Of a stretch of 64,000 nt of DNA, positions 1 through 8,148 are shown one piece after another (position 1 is the first letter of the stretch; each line of letters opens with the position of its first letter). Source of the DNA: Hyphomicrobium_A sp036559705 (GTDB lineage: Bacteria; Pseudomonadota; Alphaproteobacteria; Rhizobiales; Hyphomicrobiaceae); the NCBI GenBank assembly GCA_036559705.1, contig DATBSP010000053.1:48820-112819 (forward strand), written 5' to 3'. A program made the translations under genes and the position numbers. The notes beneath the pieces were generated by a model, which was given only the letters and a program-made list of their open reading frames with translations, had not been told where the DNA came from and made no database searches.

Positions 1-384
1 GACCCGATGCCGTCGTTGGGCGAGCACGGCATGCCGCTGCCACCCGCCGTCGACGAGCCTCCGTTCGAGCCCAATCCGCTGCTCGCCGCACTTGCGCTCG
101 AGCCGCTGCAGCCTTCGCAAGCGCCGCCGAGCCGTCAGCCGGCACACCGGCTGCACGGCGGACCGATTGGCGCGGGCAACGGTGCCTCCAATGGCCCAGG
201 AAACGGCGTGAAGCCGGCCGCGCGTCGGGCGGTGCCGGACTTCTCCGGGTTGCCGCCGGCCATGGCCGAGAGCCTCGCCAAGCTTGCCGGGGTGCCGTGG
301 CCGCCGCGTCCCGAAGGGGACGACCACGAGCTGGGTGAGCAGACAGCCGCGCCGTTACCCGGCACACCGCGCCGCGAGGGCTAA
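1..384 (+). CDS. C-terminal part of an unidentified proline-rich protein (5' end outside window)
   Basis: The reading frame is already open at base 1 and runs to a TAA at 382-384, so this is probably the 3' end of a gene that begins before the window. The first in-window ATG is at 7, but nothing marks it as the true start. The visible 127 residues are rich in proline, alanine and glycine, with a Gly/Asn-rich linker (around GNGASNGPGNG), and look disordered apart from a short helical stretch near the end (residues about 85-105). I recognise no family. It converges on the yqgE gene 17 bp downstream. Coding status is moderately supported by frame continuity and composition only. Confidence 0.5.
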   Translation, partial: DPMPSLGEHGMPLPPAVDEPPFEPNPLLAALALEPLQPSQAPPSRQPAHRLHGGPIGAGNGASNGPGNGVKPAARRAVPDFSGLPPAMAESLAKLAGVPWPPRPEGDDHELGEQTAAPLPGTPRREG

Positions 385-400
385 CCCCATCGTCGTGTTT

Positions 401-1021
401 TCAGGCGTGGCCGGCGTCGCTGACGAGATGCGAAGGGTCGATGCCGATCTTGGCCAGCGCGCGGCTGTACTTGGCTTCGAGGTTGGGATCGAAGATCAGG
501 TCCGGGTCGGCCGGGCAGTTGAGCCATCCGTTTGCCTGGATCTCGCTCTCGAGTTGACCTGGCGACCAGCCGGCATAGCCAAGCGCAAGGATGGCGCGGT
601 TGGGGCCGCTGCCGGCGGCAATAGCCTTGAGGATGTCGATCGTCGCCGTGAGGCAGACGCCGCCTTCGATCGGCAGTGTCGAGTCGTCGACAAAGTAGTC
701 GGCGCTGTGCAGCACGAAGCCGCGCCCCGTTTCGACCGGCCCCCCGACATGAATCGACAGGGCTTCGACATCGTCGGCAATGCCGTTGTCCTCGCTATTG
801 GAGGCGCCGATGCCGAGGCGTTCGAGCAGGTCCGGAAACGAGATGTGCGATGCGCGCTGATTGATGATGAGGCCCATCGCCCCATCCTCCGAGTGCGCAC
901 ACATGTAGATGACCGAGCGCGCAAAACGCGGATCGGACATCACCGGCATGGCGATGAGAAGCTGGCCGTCGAGATAGCCTTCGGCGGAGGCGCGGCGCGG
1001 ACCGGGGCGAGCGATCTTCAT
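401..1021 (-). CDS. yqgE: YqgE/AlgH family protein (UPF0301)
   Basis: A 206-residue protein of the normal family length (about 185-205). It carries the typical N-terminal block GQLLIAMPVMSDPRFARSVIY, followed by CAHSEDGAMGLIINQ, and a central GGPVETGRGFVLH segment; all three are hallmarks of the YqgE/AlgH fold. The biochemical role is not established; AlgH was linked to transcription of alginate genes in Pseudomonas, but in alphaproteobacteria the family is simply conserved. The ATG at 1019-1021 is the only start giving full length. It is divergent from the DsbD-like gene at 1212, with about 190 bp of shared upstream region. Confidence 0.9.
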   Translation of the reverse strand: MKIARPGPRRASAEGYLDGQLLIAMPVMSDPRFARSVIYMCAHSEDGAMGLIINQRASHISFPDLLERLGIGASNSEDNGIADDVEALSIHVGGPVETGRGFVLHSADYFVDDSTLPIEGGVCLTATIDILKAIAAGSGPNRAILALGYAGWSPGQLESEIQANGWLNCPADPDLIFDPNLEAKYSRALAKIGIDPSHLVSDAGHA

Positions 1022-1211
1022 GAGGTAACACTAACGCGCCAGCTGGCGCGGTGTGAAGCCGTCAATTGAATGCACCGGCCGCTGCTGACACTTGCAATTT
1101 GGCCAGGGCAATCATTTGTTCAGATAGTCATTGCTTGCGGCCACGTAGCGAGGCGTTACAAACGCTAGGGCCGAACGAGACGGCGACCGAAGGATGTGGC
1201 GGAAACAGACG

Positions 1212-2048
1212 ATGCGCAAAAATGTGACTTTGCCGGTCGTCATGTTGGCCGGCTTGGCGCTGCTTGCCGCATCAGCGGTGTACGCGGCGATGGCCACCAC
1301 CGCGTCCGAATGGGTCGAAGGTCATAGCTCGCGCGCGCGCCTCATCAGCAGCGGGGGAATGGCCGGCGTCGAGCTGCAGTTGCCCGAGGGGTGGAAGACC
1401 TATTGGCGGTCACCGGGTGAAGCAGGCGGTGTGCCACCGTCGTTCGACTGGTCGAAGTCAACGAACCTCGACAGCGCCCAGGTACTCTACCCGGCACCGA
1501 AGCGCTTCACCGACAAGGCCGGAGACACGGTCGGCTACAAGGGCACGGTGCTGTTCCCCGTGCGGCTCAAACCGAAGGACGCTTCCAAGCCGATCGACGT
1601 GCAGCTCGCCTTCGCCTACGGGGTGTGCAAGGACATCTGCATTCCCGCCGAAGCTGAGCTCACGCTAACAGTTGCCCCTGCCACACAGCAAGAGGTGGCT
1701 GAAGAGCTCGCGGCTGCCATGGCGCGGCTACCGGCGCCCCCGGAGGCGCGGCGTGAAGCCGATCCGGTGTTGAAGCGGGCCGTCGCCGAGTTGTCCGGCG
1801 ACAAGCCGCGGCTCTTGCTGGAAACGGAGTTTCCCGCTGGCGCCGAGCACATCGACGCCTTCGTCGAGGCGCCGGACGGGCTCTATGTGCCGCTGCCCAG
1901 GAAGATCGCCGACGACGGCAAGGGCGCGGTGACCTTCGAGATCGACCTTTCCAAGGACGCCGACATTGACGCCCTCAAGGGCAAACAGCTCACGGCGACC
2001 ATCGTCTCCGACGAGGGCCAGTCGGAAGCTACTTTCGCGCTTCAGTGA
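1212..2048 (+). CDS. Periplasmic DsbD-alpha/ScsB-like protein
   Basis: The 278-residue product has a hydrophobic N-terminal signal (residues about 5-25, LPVVMLAGLALLAASAVYA) and then a domain resembling the N-terminal domain of DsbD/ScsB: LPEGWKTYWRSPGEAGG, FPVRLKPKDASKP and the pair of cysteines in GVCKDICIP. No transmembrane or thioredoxin domain follows, so it is a stand-alone alpha-like domain, probably passing electrons to periplasmic thiol partners (inference). An ATG at 1194 is also in frame; I prefer 1212 because GGCGGAAA lies at a usable distance and the signal peptide then starts cleanly. The peroxiredoxin gene follows 60 bp downstream on the same strand, which fits a redox theme. 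Confidence 0.8.
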   Translation: MRKNVTLPVVMLAGLALLAASAVYAAMATTASEWVEGHSSRARLISSGGMAGVELQLPEGWKTYWRSPGEAGGVPPSFDWSKSTNLDSAQVLYPAPKRFTDKAGDTVGYKGTVLFPVRLKPKDASKPIDVQLAFAYGVCKDICIPAEAELTLTVAPATQQEVAEELAAAMARLPAPPEARREADPVLKRAVAELSGDKPRLLLETEFPAGAEHIDAFVEAPDGLYVPLPRKIADDGKGAVTFEIDLSKDADIDALKGKQLTATIVSDEGQSEATFALQ

Positions 2049-2108
2049 GCGAACGCTTGCTCGCGCCATTCGTTGTTTCGACGCCAATCAACGCAAAGAG
2101 GTCAGCCA

Positions 2109-2606
2109 ATGACGATCAAAGTCGGGGACAAGCTGCCGGATGCCGGCTTCACGGTGATGACGGCCGAGGGGCCGGGCAAGAAGACCACGGCTGACATTTT
2201 CGCCGGCAAGAAGGTGGCGCTGTTTGCGGTCCCTGGCGCCTACACGCCGACCTGCCAGCAGCAGCACATGCCGGGCTTCGTGTCGCGGGTCGACGAGCTG
2301 AAGGGTAAGGGCATCGACACGATCGCCTGCACGGCCGTCAACGACATCTTCGTGCTGACACAGTTCGCCAAGGATACGGGCGGCGAGGGCAAGATCCTCA
2401 TGCTAGCCGATGGCAACGGCGAGTTCGCCAAGAAGCTCGGCCTCGACGTCGACCTGTCCGGCTTCGGCCTGGGACTGCGTTCGAAGCGCTACGCGATGCT
2501 TGTCGACAACGGCGTCGTCAAGGTCCTCAACGTCGAGGATTCCCCGCCTGAGCACGACAAGTCGAGCGCCGCCACCTTGTGCTCAATGATCGACCGCTCG
2601 CTCTAG
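2109..2606 (+). CDS. Peroxiredoxin (type II / Prx5 family)
   Basis: This 165-residue protein matches the atypical 2-Cys/1-Cys Prx5 group that reduces hydroperoxides in the cytosol, usually with glutathione and glutaredoxin. The active-site block is FAVPGAYTPTCQQQHMPGF, with the peroxidatic Cys in PTCQ and the expected Pro and Thr; an arginine near LRSKRYAMLVDNG fits the family. The C-terminal region ends SAATLCSMIDRSL, and its Cys could be a second redox site. The start at 2109 follows AGAGG with correct spacing; the upstream in-frame ATG at 2073 lies before that site and adds an unlikely 12 residues. It converges with rnhA. Confidence 0.92.
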   Translation: MTIKVGDKLPDAGFTVMTAEGPGKKTTADIFAGKKVALFAVPGAYTPTCQQQHMPGFVSRVDELKGKGIDTIACTAVNDIFVLTQFAKDTGGEGKILMLADGNGEFAKKLGLDVDLSGFGLGLRSKRYAMLVDNGVVKVLNVEDSPPEHDKSSAATLCSMIDRSL

Positions 2607-2621
2607 GGCACGCGCCGAAGT

Positions 2622-3098
2622 CTAGTCGGGATTCGGGCCGCCGCCTTTGCGCGGCGGCTTGAACTCGGCCATGGCCACGCGCGCCAACTCGTCGGCACGC
2701 TCGTTCTCGGCGTGTCCGGCATGCCCCTTCACCCACCGCCAGTCGATATCGTGGCTGCGCCGGGCCTCATCTAAGCGCTGCCATAGCTCGGCATTTTTCA
2801 CCGGCTTCTTGTCGGCGGTGCGCCAGCCGTTCTTCTTCCAGCCGTGGATCCAGGCGGTGATGCCGTTCTTCACATAGACGCTGTCGGTGTGCAGCTCGAC
2901 GCGGCTAGGGCGCTTCAGCGCTTCGAGGGCGGAGATCGCCGCCATCAGCTCCATGCGGTTGTTGGTGGTCAGGGCTTCGCCGCCGGAGATTTCCCGGCAG
3001 GTGTCGCCGTAGGTGAGGATGGCACCCCAGCCGCCCGGTCCCGGATTACCCGAGCAGGCGCCGTCCGTGTAGATGACGACGGGTGCGCGCTCGCTCAT
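2622..3098 (-). CDS. rnhA: Ribonuclease HI
   Basis: RNase HI cuts the RNA strand of RNA-DNA hybrids (Okazaki primers, R-loops). The 158-residue length is normal. The four catalytic acids are all visible: D12 (YTDGACSGNPGPGGWG), E50 (NNRMELMAA), D72 (HTDSVYV) and D136 (ENERADELA), with the handle-region basic stretch WKKNGWRTADKKPVKN intact. The start codon overlaps the thrB stop by 4 bp (ATGA type), so the two are translationally coupled; ispH-thrB-rnhA read as one leftward unit, a common alphaproteobacterial arrangement. Confidence 0.97.
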   Translation of the reverse strand: MSERAPVVIYTDGACSGNPGPGGWGAILTYGDTCREISGGEALTTNNRMELMAAISALEALKRPSRVELHTDSVYVKNGITAWIHGWKKNGWRTADKKPVKNAELWQRLDEARRSHDIDWRWVKGHAGHAENERADELARVAMAEFKPPRKGGGPNPD

Positions 3099-4069
3099 TT
3101 CGCACCCTCGCTGAGGCCATACTCGGCGATTGAGCGCACGCCCTGGTGGAAGCGCAGGCGGCGCAGATACTCGATCGGATTCTTCGGGCTGACGAGTGCG
3201 TCCTTCGGTGTGTTCAGCCAGTCGTAGGCGCGGGTTAGCAGGAAGCGCAACGCGGCCCCGCGGGCGAGCGTCGGCATCGCCCGGCGCTCCGCCTGAGTGA
3301 TCTGCCGCACTTCTTCATAGCCGCGCAGGAAAGCCTGCCCCTTGGTGATGTTGAACGACATATCCTTCTCAAAGCACCAGGCGTTGAGGCTGACGGCGAT
3401 GTCGTAGGCGAACGCATCGTTGCACGCGAAGTAGAAGTCGATGAGGCCGGAGAGCCGATCGCCGAGGAAGAACACGTTATCGGGGAAAAGGTCGGCGTGG
3501 ATAACGCCCTCGGGCAGCCCGCGCGGCCAGTTGGCTTCGAGAAATTTCAATTCGCCCTCGACCAGAGGCCCTAGGTCCGGCGCGATCTCGCCGGCCCTGC
3601 CAGCGAAGCGCTCATACAGCGGCCGCCAGCCGTTAAGGCCGAGCGCATTGGCGCGTCGCAACGCAAATCCCGCGCCGCCGAGATGCAATTCGGCCAGTGC
3701 ACTGCCCACCGCCGCGCAGTGTGCCGCCGTCGGACGCCGCACCCAGAAACCTTCCAGGAACGTGACGAGCGCCGCCGGCCGCCCGGCGATTAGGCGCAGG
3801 TTGCGACCTTCGATGTCGCGAACCGGCGTCGGGCAGCTGACGCCGTGCTCGGCGAGATGCTCCATCAGCCCGAGATAGAAGGGCAGGTCGGACGCTTCGA
3901 CGCGCTTCTCGTAGAGGGTCAAGATGAACGGGCCGCGGCTCGCGTGCACGATGTAGTTGGTGTTCTCGACGCCCTCGGCGATGCCTTTGAAGGACAACAG
4001 CTGGCCGAGCCCATAGCTGGCGATGAAGCTCGCCAGCTCCTCGTCGCTGACTTCGGTGTAGACGGCCAT
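3095..4069 (-). CDS. thrB: Homoserine kinase (APH-fold ThrB)
   Basis: Phosphorylates L-homoserine to O-phosphohomoserine on the way to threonine. At 324 residues it belongs to the aminoglycoside-phosphotransferase-like ThrB group of alphaproteobacteria and pseudomonads, not the GHMP-kinase type. Visible features are the N-terminal GIAEGVENTNYIVHASRGPFILTLYEKR nucleotide-binding region (residues about 30-57), the catalytic loop HADLFPDNVFF and the metal-binding IDFYFACNDAFAYD. It sits between ispH and rnhA and overlaps rnhA by 4 bp. Its substrate homoserine is also used by MetX encoded at 9.4-10.5 kb. Confidence 0.95.
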   Translation of the reverse strand: MAVYTEVSDEELASFIASYGLGQLLSFKGIAEGVENTNYIVHASRGPFILTLYEKRVEASDLPFYLGLMEHLAEHGVSCPTPVRDIEGRNLRLIAGRPAALVTFLEGFWVRRPTAAHCAAVGSALAELHLGGAGFALRRANALGLNGWRPLYERFAGRAGEIAPDLGPLVEGELKFLEANWPRGLPEGVIHADLFPDNVFFLGDRLSGLIDFYFACNDAFAYDIAVSLNAWCFEKDMSFNITKGQAFLRGYEEVRQITQAERRAMPTLARGAALRFLLTRAYDWLNTPKDALVSPKNPIEYLRRLRFHQGVRSIAEYGLSEGAK

Positions 4070-4095
4070 GGGTGTTTGGACTTTCGGGGCGGGCG

Positions 4096-5085
4096 TCAGG
4101 AAACGGGAGTGGCGGGACGCAACTCGCGGGGAACGTTGAAGGCGATGCGCTCGAGCGCGGTCGTGATCGTCTCGAGTTTGACATCGAAGCGGCCGCGGAA
4201 CGCGTCGATGACCGCTTCGACGAGCGTTTCAGGCGCGGAGGCGCCCGCCGTCACGCCGACACTTTCGATGCCCTCGATATCGGCCCACGGGATGTCGCGG
4301 GCCCCCTCGATGAGCCGCGCTGTTGGGCAGCCGGCACGCAGCGCCACCTCGACTAGGCGCAGCGAGTTGGAGCTCTGCGGGCTACCGACGACGAGCAGGC
4401 AGCCGATTTTCGGCGCGATAGCCTTGACGGCTGCCTGGCGGTTCGTTGTCGCGTAGCAGATGTCTTCCTTGTGGGGGCCGACGATGGCCGGGAAGCGGGC
4501 GCGCAACACGGCCACGATCGCCGCGGTGTCATCGACCGACAGCGTAGTCTGCGTCACGAAGGCAAGCTTGCCCGTATCGCACGGCACGAATCTCTGGGCG
4601 TCTTCGGTGGTCTCGATCAGCGTCACGGCGCCCTCGGGCAGCTGGCCCATGGTGCCGACGACCTCGGGATGGCTGGCGTGGCCGATCAGCAGGATTTGCA
4701 GGCCTTCCTCGTGATGGCGGGCGGCCTCGATATGCACTTTGAAGACCAGCGGACAGGTTGCGTCGAGAACGAACAGGTTGCGCGCCTTGGCTGCCGCTGG
4801 GACTGCTTTGGCGACGCCGTGTGCCGAAAAGATCACGGGTTGGTCGGTCTCTGGAATGTCGGCCAATTCTTCCACAAAAACGGCACCTTTGGCCCTCAGG
4901 GAATCAACGACAAATCGATTGTGAACAATCTCGTGGCGCACGTAGACGGGGGCGCCATATTTGGCCAAAGCCAGTTCGACGATCTGGATGGCCCGGTCCA
5001 CGCCGGCGCAGAACCCGCGCGGGGCCGCAAGGTAAACGGTCAGGGGCGGCCGGAAAGGACGCACTGGTGTTGGGGCGGCGGACAT
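4096..5085 (-). CDS. ispH: 4-hydroxy-3-methylbut-2-enyl diphosphate reductase
   Basis: Last enzyme of the MEP isoprenoid pathway: reduces HMBPP to IPP and DMAPP with a [4Fe-4S] cluster. The three cluster cysteines are present: C26 (APRGFCAGVDRA), C111 (LDATCPLV) and C210 (EDICYATTNRQ). The substrate-binding histidines (EIVHNR, ILLIGHASHPE) and the C-terminal GASAPE loop are intact. The 329 residues include a slightly long proline-containing N-terminus (about 12 residues before LTVYLAAPRG). First gene of the leftward ispH-thrB-rnhA unit; the gap to thrB is 26 bp. Confidence 0.97.
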   Translation of the reverse strand: MSAAPTPVRPFRPPLTVYLAAPRGFCAGVDRAIQIVELALAKYGAPVYVRHEIVHNRFVVDSLRAKGAVFVEELADIPETDQPVIFSAHGVAKAVPAAAKARNLFVLDATCPLVFKVHIEAARHHEEGLQILLIGHASHPEVVGTMGQLPEGAVTLIETTEDAQRFVPCDTGKLAFVTQTTLSVDDTAAIVAVLRARFPAIVGPHKEDICYATTNRQAAVKAIAPKIGCLLVVGSPQSSNSLRLVEVALRAGCPTARLIEGARDIPWADIEGIESVGVTAGASAPETLVEAVIDAFRGRFDVKLETITTALERIAFNVPRELRPATPVS

Positions 5086-5251
5086 TGCTTTCTCTGTCTA
5101 CCCAGGCGTTTTGCGACGCAATGCGCTTGGTCGGGGTTGCTCGGGGGTGCTAGGCTTGGTCAGGGACAATACAGGAAGCCTCCGTCGCCGGCCTAGGGGT
5201 TTGGGTGCCTGCGGCATTGAAGAGGCCAACGCGGGGTCGGGCCGGGGCGCA

Positions 5252-5905
5252 ATGAGGCATTCCGCAACCAAAGCTGCGCGCACGGGTGCGTGCGTCGTCG
5301 TCTGCGGACTGTTTACCATGTTAACGGCCGGGTGCGGCCTTTCGTCGATCACCTCCGGCCTCGGGTCCAGTGTTTTCGGCAGCTCCTCGTCGCAAAGCGC
5401 CCCGCCGCCCCCAGTTAATGAGGAGCAGCTCCTCTCCGCCGCCAAGTCGGATTCGGGCTCTTCCGCGCCCGTCGGCGAAATAGCCCACGGCTGTCCGCGC
5501 CTCAGCGTTTCGCCGCACGGCGGCCATCTGACCATCTATGAGAACGGCCGCGCCGGCGACGGCCTCGCTATCATGCATCGCGGCGAGATCACCAAGACGG
5601 CGCGCGAATGCCAAATCGAGCCGGGCCGCGTTACGGTGCGCTACGGCTTCTCCGGCCGCGTACTGCTCGGGCCGCGCGGCCATGCCGGCAACGTCAAGCT
5701 GCCGATCAACGTCACCGTCACCGATGCCAAGCGCGCGCGGGTAACCGGCGACACGGTGAGCGTCGAGGCCACGGTCGCCGTCGATAACCCCATCGGTTAT
5801 TTCTCGACCGTGCGCACGGTGACCTTCGATATCCCCGAAGGCACGCGTCCCGGCGAGTTCGAGGTGTTCGTCGGATTCGACCAGAACGCCCAAGGCGCCG
5901 GCTGA
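5252..5905 (+). CDS. Putative outer-membrane lipoprotein, unknown function
   Basis: A 217-residue protein with a short basic N-terminus, hydrophobic core and lipobox LTAG-C at C28, so probably lipid-anchored. After the lipobox comes a Ser-rich linker (GLGSSVFGSSSSQSAPPPP), then an all-beta-looking domain (residues about 80-210) with GEIAHGCPRLSVSP and VRYGFSGRVLLGP blocks. A cysteine pair (HGCPR, ARECQIE) could form a disulphide. The frame extends upstream to 5111, but the ATG at 5252 is the one that places a signal sequence at the start. Similar short lipoproteins are common in Hyphomicrobiales; I do not know a function. Divergent from ispH. Confidence 0.75.
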   Translation: MRHSATKAARTGACVVVCGLFTMLTAGCGLSSITSGLGSSVFGSSSSQSAPPPPVNEEQLLSAAKSDSGSSAPVGEIAHGCPRLSVSPHGGHLTIYENGRAGDGLAIMHRGEITKTARECQIEPGRVTVRYGFSGRVLLGPRGHAGNVKLPINVTVTDAKRARVTGDTVSVEATVAVDNPIGYFSTVRTVTFDIPEGTRPGEFEVFVGFDQNAQGAG

Positions 5906-5949
5906 CGCTCCGCATTCACAAGGTAGCGAAGATCACAGGGTAAAGAAAG

Positions 5950-5971
5950 ACGCCCCGGTATCTCGGGGCGT
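5950..5971. terminator. Bidirectional hairpin terminator between the lipoprotein gene and atpF
   Basis: Perfect 8-bp stem ACGCCCCG / CGGGGCGT with a 6-nt loop, lying between two convergent genes. Read leftward (for the atp operon) it is followed by TCTTTCTTTA, a T-rich tract; read rightward by TTGGATTT. Position and T-tract fit a rho-independent terminator serving mainly the atp operon. Confidence 0.7.
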
Positions 5972-5998
5972 TGGATTTCGTCGAGTCGAGCCGGCGCG

Positions 5999-6496
5999 TC
6001 AGTTCAACTTGTCGCCGAGATCGCGAATGCCGGACTCAACCAACTTGGTGGCCGTCTCAACTGCCGAGGCGCGCGATTTGAGGATTTTTTCCGCTGCCGC
6101 GATTGCGCTGTCGACGGCCGAGGAACGCACCTCGGCGAGCGCCTGTGCTTCGGCACGGGCGATCTTGTCCTCGGCCGATTTGGTACGCCGCTCAACCGTT
6201 TCCGCCAGCGCCTTGCGCGTCTGCACCGCCATCGCTTCCGCCTCGCGCTTGGCCTGCTCGAGGATTTCCTTCGCCTCGTTCTCGGCTTCGCGGCTCTTGC
6301 GCTGATAGTCGGCGAGCAGCGCTTGTGCCTCGTCGCGTAGGCGGCGCGCTTCGTCCAGCTCCTTGCGGATGGCGTCAGCGCGGGCATCGAGGGCTTTCCC
6401 GATCATCCCGGGGACGCCGTAATAGACGAGGAGGCCGATGAACGCGAAAAACGCGATCATCACCCAAAATACGGGATCGGCCGGATTAAGAAGCAT
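5999..6496 (-). CDS. atpF: F0F1 ATP synthase subunit b
   Basis: Peripheral-stalk subunit: one N-terminal membrane helix (DPVFWVMIAFFAFIGLLVYYGV) followed by a long charged coiled coil (about residues 40-160) rich in Ala, Glu, Arg and Lys. About 165 residues, normal. I take the ATG at 6496, which has GAGG 7-8 nt upstream; a GTG at 6508 would overlap the b' stop (GTGA) and adds only four residues, so it is a real alternative. Last gene of the leftward atpI-B-E-F2-F operon. F1 genes are not in this window, as expected for alphaproteobacteria. Confidence 0.95.
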   Translation of the reverse strand: MLLNPADPVFWVMIAFFAFIGLLVYYGVPGMIGKALDARADAIRKELDEARRLRDEAQALLADYQRKSREAENEAKEILEQAKREAEAMAVQTRKALAETVERRTKSAEDKIARAEAQALAEVRSSAVDSAIAAAEKILKSRASAVETATKLVESGIRDLGDKLN

Positions 6497-6504
6497 CGTT
6501 GTCC

Positions 6505-7056
6505 TCACTCGGCCGCGGGCTGCAGCATCTTCTTGACCTCGGCAGGGCTTACCGCCTCGCCGAGCAGCTTGCCAACGACCGCGCTGGCCGTCTCGGCGGC
6601 GATGTCGTTCACGCTCTGCAGCGCCTTAGCCTTGGTGGTGGCGATGCGCCCCTCGGCCTCGGCCAGCTTCGCGGCAAGCTCGCCCTCCACGTGCGCGCGC
6701 TCCTTGTTCGCCTCCGTCGTGAGCTTGTCGCGCACGTCCTTGGCCATCGAAGAGGCTTTCCCGTGCGCGTCGCTCAATGCCTTCTCGTAGGCAGCTAGCG
6801 CCGCGTCCGTTTCGGTCTTGAAGCGATCAGCGGCGTCGAGGTCGCGCTGCACGCGATCACGACGCTCGTCGAGCACCTCGCCGATGCGCGGCAGGGCCAC
6901 GCGGGCGAGGATCAGGTAGAGAACGACAAAAGTCAGCGCCAACCAGATGAGCTGCGGCGAGAAGTCGGCCGGATTGAGCTGCGGCAGCCCCGTCTTCTTC
7001 TCGTGCGTCGCTGCGGCGGCTGCCACGACGACGAACGCGGGGATGGCTGCAATCAT
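6505..7056 (-). CDS. atpF2: F0F1 ATP synthase subunit b' (second b-type stalk subunit)
   Basis: The b' paralogue found in alphaproteobacteria and phototrophs, which forms a heterodimer stalk with b. The product is 183 residues with an N-terminal hydrophobic stretch (IPAFVVVAAAAA, possibly a signal-like extension), a membrane helix (LIWLALTFVVLYLILARVALP, residues about 36-56) and a long coiled coil. The typical motif RIGEVLDERRDRVQRDLDAA follows the helix. It lies between atpE (32 bp gap) and atpF (8 bp gap). Confidence 0.95.
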   Translation of the reverse strand: MIAAIPAFVVVAAAAATHEKKTGLPQLNPADFSPQLIWLALTFVVLYLILARVALPRIGEVLDERRDRVQRDLDAADRFKTETDAALAAYEKALSDAHGKASSMAKDVRDKLTTEANKERAHVEGELAAKLAEAEGRIATTKAKALQSVNDIAAETASAVVGKLLGEAVSPAEVKKMLQPAAE

Positions 7057-7088
7057 AGTAACCTCCTACCGGGCCAGCCCGTTGCCGA

Positions 7089-7313
7089 TCAACCGAACAG
7101 GATGATCAGCGCGATGAGCAGGCCGAACAGACCGGTCGCCTCGGCGAGGGCGAAGCCGATCAGAACGTTGGTGAACTGGGCCGGGGCGGCGGACGGATTG
7201 CGCAGGGCGCCCGAAACGTAGCTGCCGAAAATATTGCCGATGCCGATACCGGCGCCGATCAGAGCGCTGCAGGCAAGGCCGGCGCCGATCATCTTTGCAG
7301 CTTCCAATTCCAT
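7089..7313 (-). CDS. atpE: F0F1 ATP synthase subunit c
   Basis: The proteolipid that forms the rotor ring. The 74 residues make two membrane helices joined by the polar loop RNPSAAPAQ (residues 38-46). The proton-carrying carboxylate is E58 in FALAEATGLFGLL. The glycine-rich first helix (GAGIGIGNIFG) carries no sign of the Na+-binding set. Good ribosome binding site upstream (GGAG in the + strand complement near 7322). Short intergenic gaps on both sides (32 and 65 bp) are usual for this operon, where atpE needs high translation. Confidence 0.97.
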   Translation of the reverse strand: MELEAAKMIGAGLACSALIGAGIGIGNIFGSYVSGALRNPSAAPAQFTNVLIGFALAEATGLFGLLIALIILFG

Positions 7314-7378
7314 CGTCGTGTCTCCTGGTTGGGATGCGTTGTTGTGTTGGTTCAGGCGATCGCTTCGTCACGATCTGC

Positions 7379-8137
7379 CTAGTGATGCATGTGAAGCGCG
7401 TCGTTGAGATAGATGCAGGTCAACACTGTGAAGATGAGCGCCTGAAGAAAGGCCACCACGACTTCGAGGCCGGTAAAGGCGACCACGAACGCGAACGGTG
7501 CCCAGCCGCCGACCACACCGAGTCCGACGACGAAACCGGCGAACACCTTCAGCATCGTGTGACCCGCCATCATGTTGGCGAACAGACGCACGGAATGGCT
7601 GATGGGGCGAATGAAATAGGAGATGAGCTCGATCGGGACGATGATCGGCAACAGCCACCATGGCACGCCGGCGGGCACAAACAGGCGCAGATAGCCGGCG
7701 CCATGGCGCCAGAAGCCGATGAGGGTGACAACGATCCACACCATCGCCGCGAAAGCGAAGGTCACGATGATGTGGCTCGTAACGGTGAACGAGTGCGGGA
7801 TCATGCCCAGCAGGTTCAGCGTCAGGATGAACATGAAGATCGTGAACACCCAGGGGAAGTACTTCATACCTTCCTCGCCGAGGTTCTCGCGCACCATGTT
7901 GGCGATGTACTCGTAGCTGAGCTCGGCCATCGATTGCAGGCGCCCGGGAACGAGCTGGCGGCGGCCCATGGCAAAGATCAGGAAGCCGGCGATCAGCGCC
8001 ACGGCGATCACCATGAACAGCGAAGCATTGGTGAACGATGCATCGAACCCGAATAGATCGATCGGGATGAGCCGTTTAATTTCGAACTGTTCCATGGGGC
8101 TGTGGTGTGCCGCCCCATCCGCACCTTCAGCAGCCAA
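7379..8137 (-). CDS. atpB: F0F1 ATP synthase subunit a
   Basis: Membrane half-channel subunit, 252 residues, with at least five hydrophobic helices. The essential arginine is in ISHSVRLFANMMAGH, and the C-terminal helix FTGLEVVVAFLQALIFTVLTCIYLNDA carries the conserved Glu and Gln. The full-length start would be TTG at 8137, preceded by AGGGGA 7 nt upstream and only 11 bp after the atpI stop; the ATG at 8095 (MEQFEIKRL) would give 238 residues but lacks a clear ribosome binding site. I keep the TTG start with moderate certainty. Confidence 0.94.
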   Translation of the reverse strand: MAAEGADGAAHHSPMEQFEIKRLIPIDLFGFDASFTNASLFMVIAVALIAGFLIFAMGRRQLVPGRLQSMAELSYEYIANMVRENLGEEGMKYFPWVFTIFMFILTLNLLGMIPHSFTVTSHIIVTFAFAAMVWIVVTLIGFWRHGAGYLRLFVPAGVPWWLLPIIVPIELISYFIRPISHSVRLFANMMAGHTMLKVFAGFVVGLGVVGGWAPFAFVVAFTGLEVVVAFLQALIFTVLTCIYLNDALHMHH

Positions 8138-8148
8138 GGTCTGATCCC

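Noticed and set aside
284..1069. 261-codon plus-strand frame opposite yqgE
   Set aside because: Antisense of the clear YqgE protein.
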